Assembly: GCA_963775335.1 (NCBI GenBank)
Contig: CAVZIJ010000003.1
Location: 496,001-560,000, forward strand
Length of the DNA: 64,000 bases
Reading direction: 5' to 3'
Source: CAVQCX01 sp963775335
Lineage (GTDB): Bacteria > Pseudomonadota > Gammaproteobacteria > Chromatiales > Chromatiaceae
Shown: positions 29,298 to 38,483 of the stretch, in pieces
How the letters are laid out: every line of letters begins with the position of its first letter
How positions within the stretch are numbered: position 1 is the first letter of the stretch
Made by a program: the position numbers and the translations under genes
Notes under the pieces: model-generated
What the model was told of the DNA's origin: nothing
The model's input: the letters and a program-made list of their open reading frames with translations, nothing else
Databases searched by the model: none

Positions 29298-31994
29298 TTA
29301 TTCGGACTCTGCGGGGGTTTTTGACTCCGAGCGTGACGGATCGGGCGACGGGCTCGCCGGCTCGGCGGGCCGTGCGGCGGGGGATGGTTCCACCGAACCT
29401 GACACCGATCGCTGCGGGGCGGGGGCGGGCTCGCGAGCTTCCCGCACAGGCTCGTGCTCGGCTGCCGGAGCGCTGGGCGTGCGTTCGGTCGCCGTGGCAG
29501 CAGGGCTCGATCGGCTCTCGGCTCCTGCGGAGGAGGGTTCCTCTTCGCCCGCATGAGTCGGCTGATCGGCGCTCGACGCGCGATGCGGCTGACGCCTCCT
29601 CTGACCTCCAGACTCGCCCAGGCCCGAGCTTGGGTCGGTCTCGCCGATTGGCGGCTGCTGTTCGCTTGACTTGTTTGCCGGGACCGCGCGCTCGATGTCG
29701 GAGTCTGCCAGTGCCTCGGGCTGAGGCGTTGTAGCCGTGGAGCCTCCGCCCGGGGACGCTTCGGCGCCGCGCCCGGCCTGCTCCGACCGCGCGCCTGAGC
29801 GGCGGCGGCGGCCGCCGCGACGGCCGCGACGCGAGCTGCTGGATTTTCGCGCGCCCGGCTCTTCTTCCTCGGCCGCCGACGCCTCGGCGCCGACGGGCTC
29901 GGTCGGTAGCTTCGTCTGAGCTTCGGACTCCGGCGCCCGTTGGGGCGGGGTGGGCTTGGGCACCAGGGACTGAGGCGGCGGCGCCTTGACCGGTGGCTCC
30001 GCTCGGGACTCCGCTTGGGACTCCGCTTGGGACTCCGCTTGGGACTCCGCTTGGGACTCCGAGCGCGGCGGCCGTCGGGGAGATTCGCCGCGTCGCTCCT
30101 CGGGTCGGGCGCGCTGGGGGCTCGACTCCGGGCCGCGGCCCCGACCGCGTCGTTCCCTCGGCTCCTGACCCCGCTGGGGCCGTTCCCTCGGCTCCTGACC
30201 CCGCTGGGGCCGCGGCCGGGCCTCACTGACCGGGGCGGCCTCCGGCGGCGGCTGGATCTCATCGGGGTGGCGCGGGGCGAACAAGCTGGTCCAGACGCGC
30301 CGAAACAGTCCAGATTCCGTGGTCGTTGGCTTGGCTGCGGGGGGTGCGTCCGGCGCTTCCGGTCTTCCCGCAGGGGCCGGGGTGGCGGGCACTATGCCCC
30401 GCACGGCCGGCTCAGAGGCGGTGGGGCGGGCCGCCGAGCCCCGTCCCGGGGCCGACAGGTTCTTCTCAGGCTCCGCGACCATCTTGTAGCTGGCCCGGGT
30501 GTCTGGGCCCTGGGGCATCTCGCTGACGCGGACCCGTTGGATCTCATAGTTGGGCGTCTCGAGGAATCGGTTGGGCACGAGGACCACGGCGATCGACTGG
30601 CGCTGCTCGATCTCCGAGATCGCTATGCGCTTCTCGTTGAGCAGGTAGGTCGCCACCTCGACGGGCAGCTGGGCGACGATCTGGCCCGTGTTCTCCTTCA
30701 TCGCCTGCTCTTCGACGATACGCAGGATCGCCAGCGCGAGGGACTCCACGCTGCGGATGGTCCCGTGACCGTTGCACCGCGGGCAGACGCTCTCCGTGGC
30801 CTCTCCCAGGGAGGGCCTGAGGCGCTGGCGCGACATCTCCAGCAGGCCGAACCGCGAGATGCGCCCGACCTGGACCCGTGCACGATCTTCCTTCAGGGCT
30901 TCCCGGAGACGGTTCTCTACCTCCCGCTGATTCTTCGGCGGCGTCATATCGATGAAATCGATGACGAACAGCCCCCCCAGGTCACGCAGGCGCAGCTGAC
31001 GGGCGATCTCGTCGGCGGCCTCCAGGTTGGTGTTGAGAGCCGTTTCTTCGATGTCGGCGCCCTTGGTCGCCCGCGAGGAATTGACGTCAACCGCCGTGAG
31101 GGCCTCGCCGTGGTCAATGACGATGGAGCCGCCGGAGGGCAGCCGGACCTCCCGCTGAAAGGCCGACTCGATCTGGGTCTCGATCTGATAACGGGTGAAC
31201 AGCGGAACCTCTTCTTCGTACAGCCGGATCTTCTTACCGTAGCTCGGCATGACGTGGACGATGAACTCCCGCGCCTCTTCGTAGACCGCCCGGCTGTCGA
31301 CCACGATTTCGCCGATGTCGGCGCGCAGGTAGTCGCGGATGGAGCGAATGATGACGTTGCTTTCCTGGTAGATCAGCAACGGGGCGGTGCGCTCCTGCGA
31401 GGAGGTCTCGATGGCGTGCCAGAGCTGAATCAGGTAGTCGAGGTCCCACTGCAGCTCTTCGGCGCTCTTGCCCACACCGGCGGTACGCACGATGAGGCCC
31501 ATGTCCTCCGGGATGTCCAGAGTCGCCATGGCCTCGCGCAGCTCGCCGCGCTCGGGCCCCTCGATCCGGCGAGACACCCCCCCGGCCCGCGGATTGTTCG
31601 GCATGAGGACGAGATAGCGCCCAGCGAGCGAGATGAAGGTGGTCAGGGCGGCGCCCTTGCTTCCGCGCTCCTCCTTCTCGATCTGGACGACGAGCTCCTG
31701 GCCCTCGCGGATGGCGTCCTTGATGCCGGCCCGTCCGCCGGCCTTCAGCGCCTCTTCGGAGAAATAGCTGCGCGCAATCTCCTTGAGCGGCAGGAAGCCG
31801 TGGCGCTCGGCGCCGTATTCCACGAAGGCTGCTTCGAGGCTGGGCTCGACCCGCGTCACCCGGCCCTTGTAGATGTTGGCCTTCTTCTGCTCGCGGCCAG
31901 GGGTTTCGATATCGAGGTTGTAGAGCTTTTGACCGTCTACGATGGCCACCCGCAACTCTTCTGGCTGAGTTGCGTTGATCAGCATTCTTTTCAT
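29298..31994 (-). CDS. rne: Ribonuclease E
   Basis: 898 residues. Membrane-associated endoribonuclease that starts mRNA decay and matures rRNA/tRNA. Catalytic half (about 1-510): MKRMLINATQPEELRVAIVD, the S1 domain (ANIYKGRVTRVEPSLEAAFV), the 5' sensor, the DNase I-like active site (LTAVDVNSSRA, FVIDFIDM) and the zinc link CPRCNGHG. The C-terminal ~390 residues are low-complexity, Pro/Glu/Arg-rich scaffold as expected for the degradosome arm, with two tandem repeats: SQAE units and a duplicated PQRGQEPRER. It is divergent from rluC, as in many gammaproteobacteria. Confidence 0.96.
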   Translation of the reverse strand: MKRMLINATQPEELRVAIVDGQKLYNLDIETPGREQKKANIYKGRVTRVEPSLEAAFVEYGAERHGFLPLKEIARSYFSEEALKAGGRAGIKDAIREGQELVVQIEKEERGSKGAALTTFISLAGRYLVLMPNNPRAGGVSRRIEGPERGELREAMATLDIPEDMGLIVRTAGVGKSAEELQWDLDYLIQLWHAIETSSQERTAPLLIYQESNVIIRSIRDYLRADIGEIVVDSRAVYEEAREFIVHVMPSYGKKIRLYEEEVPLFTRYQIETQIESAFQREVRLPSGGSIVIDHGEALTAVDVNSSRATKGADIEETALNTNLEAADEIARQLRLRDLGGLFVIDFIDMTPPKNQREVENRLREALKEDRARVQVGRISRFGLLEMSRQRLRPSLGEATESVCPRCNGHGTIRSVESLALAILRIVEEQAMKENTGQIVAQLPVEVATYLLNEKRIAISEIEQRQSIAVVLVPNRFLETPNYEIQRVRVSEMPQGPDTRASYKMVAEPEKNLSAPGRGSAARPTASEPAVRGIVPATPAPAGRPEAPDAPPAAKPTTTESGLFRRVWTSLFAPRHPDEIQPPPEAAPVSEARPRPQRGQEPRERPQRGQEPRERRGRGRGPESSPQRARPEERRGESPRRPPRSESQAESQAESQAESQAESRAEPPVKAPPPQSLVPKPTPPQRAPESEAQTKLPTEPVGAEASAAEEEEPGARKSSSSRRGRRGGRRRRSGARSEQAGRGAEASPGGGSTATTPQPEALADSDIERAVPANKSSEQQPPIGETDPSSGLGESGGQRRRQPHRASSADQPTHAGEEEPSSAGAESRSSPAATATERTPSAPAAEHEPVREAREPAPAPQRSVSGSVEPSPAARPAEPASPSPDPSRSESKTPAESE
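30005..30064 (-). repeat. 12-bp tandem repeat in the rne scaffold region
   Basis: Four exact copies of GGGACTCCGCTT (plus-strand notation) at 30005-30052 and a degenerate fifth copy. Each unit encodes the four residues SQAE, so copy-number changes keep the reading frame. Likely slippage-prone; the encoded stretch is disordered. Confidence 0.95.
30151..30210 (-). repeat. 30-bp exact tandem duplication in rne
   Basis: The 30 bases at 30151-30180 are repeated exactly at 30181-30210, duplicating the ten residues PQRGQEPRER in the arginine-rich segment of RNase E, a region type that binds RNA. The identical nucleotide sequence means the duplication is recent. Confidence 0.95.
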
Positions 31995-32458
31995 GTTCTA
32001 TTCGTCTCTAAGCGCGTCCTGGCACCGGCCCGTTCCGGCCGCCCATGCGGCTGTCGACGGCCCGGATGCCCGGCCTGCTCTGGGGAGCTGCGCCTAGCGA
32101 CGCCGCGGATCAAGGGCAGGTGCGTCGCGCCGACGTGCTCTTACCCGGGGCCCAGGGCCAGGGGACACGCGTTGTTTTAGTCAGGCCGCCCGAGGCGGGC
32201 CAGTCAGCGACTGCACGACTGCCGCGTCCGTGCCGACGTTCAACGGAGAGCGCGAAAGACGAGGGATTAATGGCTCCCGCCGTTGAGAAGCTCGCCAGCA
32301 TGGTGGAGCCGGCGCGGCAGTCGAACGGACAGTCACCGCGGGACGCCGTTGAAACCTATGGCCGGCAGTCCAGGTGTTGTCCCAGCGCACGACCATCCGA
32401 GGAATATATCAGCGCTCCCCGTCGGCTTCAACAGGAAACGAGCTGCTATCATGCGCCG
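31995..32458. other. Divergent rne-rluC intergenic region
   Basis: About 460 bp with no supported gene. By analogy with enterobacteria this should contain a long rne 5' leader through which RNase E autoregulates, and the rluC promoter. I see no near-consensus -35/-10 pair. An in-frame extension of rluC to 32045 has no family-like sequence and is not accepted. Confidence 0.4.
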
Positions 32459-33418
32459 ATGGCCGATCCGAGCAACGATTTTCTCAGCGCGCGCCTCCTC
32501 CAGGTGGGCGAGGGCGAGGACGGTCAACGTATCGATAACTTCCTCGTGCGTCTCTTGAAGGGGGTGCCGCGCAGCCGCATCTACCGGATGGTGCGCAAAG
32601 GGGAGGTCAGGGTCAACGGCGGGAGAGTCGACGCCAGCTACCGGCTTTGTCCCGGCGACAAGCTGCGGTTACCCCCTGTCAGGACGGCTGAGCGTCCCGC
32701 GGCTCCCACTCCGGGCAGTCGCGTTCTGGATCAGCTGGCTCGGTCGATTATCTACGAGGATGATCGCGTGATTGTGCTCAATAAGCCCGCCGGGGTCGCG
32801 GTGCACGGCGGCAGCGGTATCGATTACGGCGTGATAGAGGCATTGCGCCTGCTGCGACCGAAGGACACCGGCCTGGAGTTGGTCCACCGCCTCGATCGGG
32901 AAACCTCGGGCTGCCTGGTGCTGGCCAAGCGACGCAGCGCCCTGCGTATCCTCCATGAGCTGTTTCGGGACGGCAAGGTCGACAAGCGCTATTGGGCCCT
33001 GCTCTCGGGCAGCCTCGACGGGGAGCACAGGGATGTCCGACTGGCCCTACGCAAGAACACCCTGCGCAGCGGCGAGCGGGTCGTGTGCCCGGACGTGACC
33101 GGCAAGCCCGCGCTGACTCGGTTCTGCGTGCGCCGGCGTTTCCCGACGGCTACCCTGGTGGAGGCCAGGCCGGAGACCGGTCGCACACATCAGATCCGGG
33201 TCCACGCGGCTGCCATCGGCGCCCCCATCCTGGGCGACGAAAAGTACGGCGACGCCGACGCGAATCGCGCGGCGCGCCACAACGGACTGAGACGGTTGTT
33301 CCTGCATGCCGCCTCGCTGGCATTCCGCTGGCCCGAAGAGGATCGGGGCCGGTCGTTCGAGGCGGAGCTCGACCCCGAGCTGCAACAGTATCTGGTCGCT
33401 CTAGGGCGGGCATCATGA
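32459..33418 (+). CDS. rluC: 23S rRNA pseudouridine synthase RluC
   Basis: 319 residues from the ATG at 32459 (MADPSNDFLSARLLQVGEGE). An N-terminal S4 RNA-binding domain (IDNFLVRLLKGVPRSRIYR) precedes the RluA-family catalytic domain with the active-site aspartate in VHRLDRETSGCLVLAK and later RTHQIRVHAAAIGAPILGD. RluC modifies 23S rRNA positions 955/2504/2580 (E. coli numbering). The rne-rluC divergent pair supports RluC over RluA/RluD. An upstream AGGA (about 32432) is rather far from the ATG. Overlaps the next gene by four bases. Confidence 0.92.
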   Translation: MADPSNDFLSARLLQVGEGEDGQRIDNFLVRLLKGVPRSRIYRMVRKGEVRVNGGRVDASYRLCPGDKLRLPPVRTAERPAAPTPGSRVLDQLARSIIYEDDRVIVLNKPAGVAVHGGSGIDYGVIEALRLLRPKDTGLELVHRLDRETSGCLVLAKRRSALRILHELFRDGKVDKRYWALLSGSLDGEHRDVRLALRKNTLRSGERVVCPDVTGKPALTRFCVRRRFPTATLVEARPETGRTHQIRVHAAAIGAPILGDEKYGDADANRAARHNGLRRLFLHAASLAFRWPEEDRGRSFEAELDPELQQYLVALGRAS

Positions 33419-34113
33419 GATTTCGACTGCTGGTATTCGATTGGGATGGGACGCTGATGGATTCCGCTGCCCGGATCGTCGCCTGCATGCAAGCGGCCGC
33501 ACGGGACCGGGGCCGCGTCGTGCCCTCGGACAGCGCGGTGCGAAATATCATCGGGCTCGGCCTGGACGAGGCGGTCCATGCCTTGTTTCCTGACGCCCGG
33601 GACGGGGGCGAGGTCCGGGCGCTGGCCGAACGTTACCGCCACCACTTTCTGGGAGCTGACGCGACGCCCTCGGAGCTGTTTCCGGGGGCTGCACGGGCGC
33701 TGCGCAATCTGGAGCAAAAGGGTTACCTGCTCGCGGTCGCAACGGGCAAGGGCCGGCGCGGGCTTGACAGCGCCCTGCAGGCCACCGGACTCGCGGGCCT
33801 GTTTCATGCTACGCGCTGCGCGGACGAGACCTTCTCGAAGCCCGACCCGGCGATGCTGCTTGAGCTCATGAGCGAGCTGGGTGCCGCCCCCCACGAGACC
33901 CTGATGATCGGCGACACCGAGTATGATCTTGCAATGGCCGCCTACGCCGGAACGCCGGCGCTCGCGGTGAGCTACGGGGCACATGAGCCGGAACGGCTGC
34001 TTCGCCACGGGCCCCTGGGCTGTGTCGACTCCGTCGCTGAGATCGAGGCTTGGCTCGACGGCTCGGCGGCGGGCGCCGCCGTTCAACAATATGGGGAGAG
34101 GGAGAGCGCATGA
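33415..34113 (+). CDS. HAD-family hydrolase, phosphoglycolate-phosphatase-like
   Basis: 232 residues; the ATG overlaps the rluC stop (ATGA). HAD motif I is FDWDGTLMDS, motif II AVATGKG, motif III KPDPAMLLELM and motif IV MIGDTEYDLAMA. The helical cap after motif I is of the Gph/PGMB type. The same gene follows rluC in many gammaproteobacteria; the true substrate is not proven. Its stop overlaps the start of the S49 peptidase by four bases, so rluC, this gene and the peptidase form one coupled operon. Confidence 0.9.
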   Translation: MRFRLLVFDWDGTLMDSAARIVACMQAAARDRGRVVPSDSAVRNIIGLGLDEAVHALFPDARDGGEVRALAERYRHHFLGADATPSELFPGAARALRNLEQKGYLLAVATGKGRRGLDSALQATGLAGLFHATRCADETFSKPDPAMLLELMSELGAAPHETLMIGDTEYDLAMAAYAGTPALAVSYGAHEPERLLRHGPLGCVDSVAEIEAWLDGSAAGAAVQQYGERESA

Positions 34114-35093
34114 GCGATCCCAAGGCACGCGACGACACGGGAAACGGGCGGTCTCCCGACGAGACCTGGGAGCGTGATCTGGTGCGCCAGCTGGCCACCG
34201 CGGCGCTGGCGGAGCAGCGCCGGGCGCGGCGCTGGGGTATCTTCTTCAAGCTCCTGACATTCGCCTACCTGGCCGTCGTGCTCGCGCTTTGGCTGCCTGC
34301 AGATCTGTCCGGCACCGTCACTGGGGGAAAGCACACGGCCTTGGTCAACGTCGAAGGGCTTATCGGCCCGGGCCAACAGGCCAGCGCGGACAACATCATC
34401 AAAGGGTTGCGCAATGCGTTCAAAGACAAGCAGAGCAAAGGGATCATCCTGCGCATCAACAGTCCGGGGGGGAGCCCTGTGCAGGCGGGATACGTCTATG
34501 ACGAGATCCGCCGGCTGAAGGCCAAGCACAAAGGTGTTCCGGTCTACGCTGTGATCGCGGACATCGGCGCCTCGGGCGCCTACTACATCGCATCCGCTGC
34601 GGACAAGATCTACGTGAGCAAATCCAGCCTGGTGGGCTCCATCGGGGTTCTGATCAACGGATTCGGGTTCTCCGGGGCGATGGAGAAGCTGGGCATAGAG
34701 CGGCGGCTGCTGACTGCAGGAGAGAACAAGGGGCTGTTCGATCCCTTTTCCCCCTTGCGCACCCAGGACGTCGACTATCTGAAGGGCGTGCTCACCGAGC
34801 TGCACGGCCAGTTCATCGCGGCCGTCAAGGCCGGCAGGGGCGATCGCCTGAAAGACGATCCCAGCCTGTTCAGCGGGCTGATCTGGAGCGGGGAGCGAAG
34901 CGTCGCCCTCGGCCTGGCCGACGGGTTCGGCAGCAGCGATTACGTGGCGCGGGAGCTGATCGGGGCCGAGAAGACGGTCGACTTCACCGTCAAGAAGGAT
35001 GTGTTCGAGCGCTTGGCAGAGCGGGTCGGCACGGGGGTGGGGGAGGCGCTGCGTGCCTGGGTCGGCGCGGAAACCCTCCCCAGTCTGCGTTGA
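34110..35093 (+). CDS. sppA: S49 family signal-peptide peptidase (SppA-like, single domain)
   Basis: 327 residues. One membrane helix (LLTFAYLAVVLALWLPADL, about 50-68) anchors a periplasmic ClpP-fold serine protease domain: SPGGSPVQAGYVYDEI, then the nucleophile segment ADIGASGAYYIASAADKIY, and LVGSIGV; a lysine partner is expected in this family. It is the short (about 35-kDa) type rather than the 67-kDa tandem E. coli SppA. It probably degrades cleaved signal peptides. Last gene of the rluC operon. Confidence 0.9.
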   Translation: MSDPKARDDTGNGRSPDETWERDLVRQLATAALAEQRRARRWGIFFKLLTFAYLAVVLALWLPADLSGTVTGGKHTALVNVEGLIGPGQQASADNIIKGLRNAFKDKQSKGIILRINSPGGSPVQAGYVYDEIRRLKAKHKGVPVYAVIADIGASGAYYIASAADKIYVSKSSLVGSIGVLINGFGFSGAMEKLGIERRLLTAGENKGLFDPFSPLRTQDVDYLKGVLTELHGQFIAAVKAGRGDRLKDDPSLFSGLIWSGERSVALGLADGFGSSDYVARELIGAEKTVDFTVKKDVFERLAERVGTGVGEALRAWVGAETLPSLR

Positions 35094-35139
35094 GTTGACA
35101 GGCTGGTCCCGGTCCCGGGCGATCCTTGCAGCAGGGGTA

Positions 35140-35200
35140 TTTTAATATATAACATTAAGAAATACATATAACAAATTGATTTAAAATAACTAACATATCC
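35140..35200. other. AT-rich island between convergent genes
   Basis: About 60 bp of almost pure A+T (TATTTTAATATATAACATT and onward) in a GC-rich chromosome, between the S49 peptidase (plus) and hypE (minus), reaching into the last codons of hypE. It contains no stable hairpin. It may be a transcription-stop or DNA-unwinding element, or the scar of a past insertion. Confidence 0.6.
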
Positions 35201-36194
35201 TCGGCAACGGGTCGTCCTCGAGCTCTTCCAGGACTCGCCGGCCGCCGAGCTCCGTCTCGAGCACGAGCAAGGGATTGCCGGCCTCGACGCGCCCGATCAG
35301 CGCGGCCTGCTCCCCAGCGGGCAGCGACCGCCAACGCCCCAGCACTTCCGAGGCGTCCTGCTGGGCCACGACCGCGACCACACGCCCCTCGCAGGCGAGC
35401 AGCAAAGGATCATAGCCGAGCATCTGGCAGACCGAGACGACGGGATCGCGCACTGGGATGGCCTGCTCGCTCAGCGTGATCCGCACCCCTGCGCCACGGC
35501 AGATCTCATGGCACACGGTGGCGAGCCCCCCTCGGGTCGGGTCCCGCATGAAGCGCAGCCCTTCGAGGTCGGCGAGCGCCCGGGTGAAGGGGAGCACGCT
35601 TGCCGCGTCCGAGCGCAGCCCCCCGCGCATACCGAACTGCTCCCGCGCCAGCATGACCGCGATGCCGTGGTCTCCGACCGGGCCGCTTACCAGCACCTGA
35701 TCGCCCGGTCGGACACGGTCCACACCCAGGCGGGCCCGGTTGTCGAGAACCCCTATGCCGGTGGTGGCGAGATAGAGTCCGCCGCCTTCGCCGCGCCGGA
35801 CCACCTTGGTGTCGCCGGCCACCACGCGGACCCCGGCGTCGGCGGCGGCGTGCGCGGCGCTGGCCACGATACGCTCGAGCAAGGCGATCTCCAGGCCTTC
35901 CTCGATGAAGGCGTTGAGGGTGAGGTAGCGGGGAACCGCGCCCGAGACCGCGAGATCGTTGACCGTCCCGTGGATGCAAAGAGAGCCGATATCGCCCCCG
36001 GGGAACTCCAACGGCTGCACCGTGAACCCGTCGGTAGTGACCAGGATCTCGCGGGCATCGAGCTCGAGCAGGGCCGCGTCCACCCGCACGTCGAGAGAAG
36101 GGTTGGCCAGGTGACGCGCGAAGATTTCGTCGATCAGCTCGCGCATGTAGCGGCCCCCGTTGCCGTGGGCCAGGGCGATATGGGTATAGTCCAT
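35190..36194 (-). CDS. hypE: Hydrogenase maturation factor HypE (carbamoyl dehydratase)
   Basis: 334 residues from the ATG at 36194 (MDYTHIALAHGNGGRYMREL); an upstream start at 36242 lacks family sequence. HypE, a PurM-like ATPase, dehydrates the carbamoyl group placed by HypF on its C-terminal cysteine to make the thiocyanate from which the active-site CN ligands come. That cysteine is present as the last residue (PRIC, C334). ATP-binding motifs FPGGDIGSLCIHGTVND and VVAGDTKVVRRGEGGG are intact. The gene stands apart from hypA-D, about 3 kb away, with the pho genes between. hypF is not in the window. Confidence 0.95.
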   Translation of the reverse strand: MDYTHIALAHGNGGRYMRELIDEIFARHLANPSLDVRVDAALLELDAREILVTTDGFTVQPLEFPGGDIGSLCIHGTVNDLAVSGAVPRYLTLNAFIEEGLEIALLERIVASAAHAAADAGVRVVAGDTKVVRRGEGGGLYLATTGIGVLDNRARLGVDRVRPGDQVLVSGPVGDHGIAVMLAREQFGMRGGLRSDAASVLPFTRALADLEGLRFMRDPTRGGLATVCHEICRGAGVRITLSEQAIPVRDPVVSVCQMLGYDPLLLACEGRVVAVVAQQDASEVLGRWRSLPAGEQAALIGRVEAGNPLLVLETELGGRRVLEELEDDPLPRIC

Positions 36195-36298
36195 CGGTGA
36201 TCTCCGACCGGCGCGCCGTCCCGCGGGTGAACCGTTGCACAACCTCGGATGCTACCCCCAAGTGGTCAAGCCGGGACACTGCCGGCGCCGAGCGGGGT

Positions 36299-36316
36299 AC
36301 GTCATGGTATTGTCAC
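36299..36316 (+). promoter_or_regulatory. Pho box upstream of phoB
   Basis: ACGTCAT, GGTA, TTGTCAC: two half-sites 11 bp apart, close to the consensus CTGTCAT-N4-CTGTCAY. A TAATCT -10 lies at 36329-36334, with the box replacing the -35, as at PhoB-activated promoters. This predicts autoregulation of phoBR by phosphate starvation. Confidence 0.6.
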
Positions 36317-36375
36317 GGGCGCCCGGTGTAATCTGACCGCTCGGTCCGTCCGATCCGGAATTTAAGCGTAGAGCC

Positions 36376-37068
36376 GTGTCAGAGCCCAATATCCTTGTCG
36401 TCGAGGACGAGGACCCGATCCGCGAGATGCTGAGGGTGACCCTGGAGGGAGCGGGGTACAAGGTCCTCGAGGCACCCGACGCCCAGCAGGCAGAGCGCCT
36501 GATGGCGGATCAGCGTCCGTCCCTGATACTGATGGACTGGATGCTGCCGGGCGCCAGTGGCGTGGAGCTCACCCGCCGCATGAAGAAGGACCCGACGCTG
36601 CGCGAGATCCCGATCATCATGCTGACGGCCCGAGGGGAAGAGGGGAGCAAGGTCACCGGGCTGGAGGCGGGTGTCGACGATTACGTCACCAAGCCCTTCT
36701 CCACCCGCGAGCTGTTGGCCCGGATCAAGGCGGTGACGCGCCGGGTCCACGGTACTCAGGAGGAGACCATCGTCGCCGGCGAGGGGCTGAAGCTCGACCT
36801 GGCCCAGCACCGGGTGACGGCGGACAACCAGACGGTGGAGATGGGACCGACCGAGTTCCGGCTCCTGCATTTCTTCATGACGCACGCCGAGCGGGTATAT
36901 TCCCGCGGCCAGCTGCTGGATCAGGTCTGGGGCCCGAGCGTGTACATCGAGGAGCGCACCGTGGACGTGCATATCCGGCGGCTGCGTAAGGCCCTCGAGG
37001 ACTCGGGCTACGACCGGCTCGTACAGACCGTCCGGGGGGTAGGCTACAGATTCTCGATCCAAGGCTGA
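36376..37068 (+). CDS. phoB: Phosphate regulon response regulator PhoB
   Basis: 230 residues, GTG start. Receiver domain with acidic pair E10/D11 and phospho-acceptor D54 (ILMDWMLPGASG), conserved T/K (MLTARGEE, YVTKPFS), then an OmpR-type winged helix (MGPTEFRLLHFFMTH, DVHIRRLRKAL). Followed after 7 bp by phoR and then phoU, which fixes it as PhoB. The Pho box upstream supports autoregulation. Confidence 0.94.
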   Translation: MSEPNILVVEDEDPIREMLRVTLEGAGYKVLEAPDAQQAERLMADQRPSLILMDWMLPGASGVELTRRMKKDPTLREIPIIMLTARGEEGSKVTGLEAGVDDYVTKPFSTRELLARIKAVTRRVHGTQEETIVAGEGLKLDLAQHRVTADNQTVEMGPTEFRLLHFFMTHAERVYSRGQLLDQVWGPSVYIEERTVDVHIRRLRKALEDSGYDRLVQTVRGVGYRFSIQG

Positions 37069-37075
37069 GCCCGGC

Positions 37076-38434
37076 ATGATCGTGGCGGGCAAATGGTCGA
37101 AGGAGGCCTGGCGCTTCCTCGGCATCGCCGGTTTGGCGCTCGTGATCGGTCTGGCAACCGGCCGGATGCTGTTGTCGCTGCTCGTCGGCAGCCTACTCTA
37201 CGCGGCGATCCAGCTCTGGAATCTGCGCCGGCTGCAGCGCTGGCTGCGCAGCGCCGGCACCCTGCATCCGCCGGATGCGCCTGGCGTCTGGGAGGATGTC
37301 TACACCCGGGTGTACGAGATCCAGCGGCGCAACCGGCATCAGAAGCGCCGGCTGGCCTCGCTGCTCAGTCAGTTCCGCTCCGCGACCGACGCCATGCCCG
37401 ACGCGATCGTCGTGCTCGGCAGGGATGACGAGATCCAGTGGATGAACAGTGCGGCCCTGAGGCTGCTCGACCTGCGCCCCCGCGACCTGGGCCAGCCGAT
37501 CGTGCACCTGATTCGCAGCCCCAGCGTCGCGCAGCACCTGCGTCACGGCCGCTACGAGATTCCGCTGCTGTACGCGCCGCCCCTGGAGGGAGACCTGCGA
37601 CTGTCGCTGCGCATCATTCCTTACGGGACCGAACAGCGCCTGCTGGTCGCAGAGGACGTGACCGCCTTGCATCGGCTGGAACGAATCCGCAGCGATTTTG
37701 TCGCCAACGTGTCCCACGAGCTGCGAACGCCGCTGACCGTGCTTATCGGGTTCATCGAGAACCTGCAGCAGGACGAGAGCGGTTGCGCCGAGCGCTGGGT
37801 CCGTCCGTTGCAGCTCATGGAGCAGCAGTCGGCGCGGATGCGCCGGATCGTCACGGACCTGCTCTTGCTGGCCCGGCTGGAGGCCACGGAGAGCCCCGAC
37901 GACACGGAAATGGTGGACATACCGGCGCTGCTCCGATCGATCCGGGAAGAGGCGCGGGCCCCGGACCCCGCTGCGGTAGCAGAGATCGAGGTCGATCGGG
38001 AGGACCCCGTCAGCCTGAGCGGCAACGCCCAGGAGCTACGCAGTGCCCTGTCCAACCTGGTTTTCAACGCCGTCCAATACACACCGGTGGGCGGGCAGAT
38101 CCGGCTACGGGTCTACACGTGCGACAAAGGCGCTTGTGTCGAGGTCGAGGACAACGGAGAAGGCATAGCGGCAGAGCACATTCCGCGCTTGACCGAGCGA
38201 TTCTACCGCGCGGATGTGGGCCGATCGCGGCGCAGCGGCGGCACCGGCCTGGGTCTTGCTATCGTCAAGCACGTGATGCAGCACCACAAGGGCCGGCTCG
38301 AGATCCAGAGCGAGCTCGGCCGGGGAAGCCTGTTCCGCTGCGTCTTCCCCCGCGAGCGTGTCGCGCTCTATGATCCTCGGGACGAACGGCCCATCGGCGA
38401 AGCCGCGAGCGGCGCCGGTGCCCCTTTCGCCTGA
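37076..38434 (+). CDS. phoR: Phosphate regulon sensor histidine kinase PhoR
   Basis: 452 residues. Two N-terminal membrane helices (FLGIAGLALVIGLAT, LLSLLVGSLLYAAIQ) with almost no periplasmic loop, the PhoR signature, then a PAS domain (about 100-200), the dimerisation/phospho-acceptor helix with H214 (FVANVSHELRTPLTVL) and a HATPase domain (LVFNAVQYTP, VEDNGEGI, GTGLGLAIVKHVM). Acts with PhoB; activity is normally set through the Pst transporter and PhoU. Confidence 0.95.
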   Translation: MIVAGKWSKEAWRFLGIAGLALVIGLATGRMLLSLLVGSLLYAAIQLWNLRRLQRWLRSAGTLHPPDAPGVWEDVYTRVYEIQRRNRHQKRRLASLLSQFRSATDAMPDAIVVLGRDDEIQWMNSAALRLLDLRPRDLGQPIVHLIRSPSVAQHLRHGRYEIPLLYAPPLEGDLRLSLRIIPYGTEQRLLVAEDVTALHRLERIRSDFVANVSHELRTPLTVLIGFIENLQQDESGCAERWVRPLQLMEQQSARMRRIVTDLLLLARLEATESPDDTEMVDIPALLRSIREEARAPDPAAVAEIEVDREDPVSLSGNAQELRSALSNLVFNAVQYTPVGGQIRLRVYTCDKGACVEVEDNGEGIAAEHIPRLTERFYRADVGRSRRSGGTGLGLAIVKHVMQHHKGRLEIQSELGRGSLFRCVFPRERVALYDPRDERPIGEAASGAGAPFA

Positions 38435-38483
38435 GCTCCCGGACCCTTTCGCCCCAGCCACCGCCATCTACGGAGCCCGCATC

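Noticed and set aside
30005..30064. Regularly spaced 12-bp repeat considered as a CRISPR or iteron array
   Set aside because: Units are contiguous, lack spacers and lie in frame within rne.
29940..32180. 746-codon plus-strand open frame opposite rne
   Set aside because: Antisense shadow of RNase E caused by high GC; the rne frame has all expected motifs.
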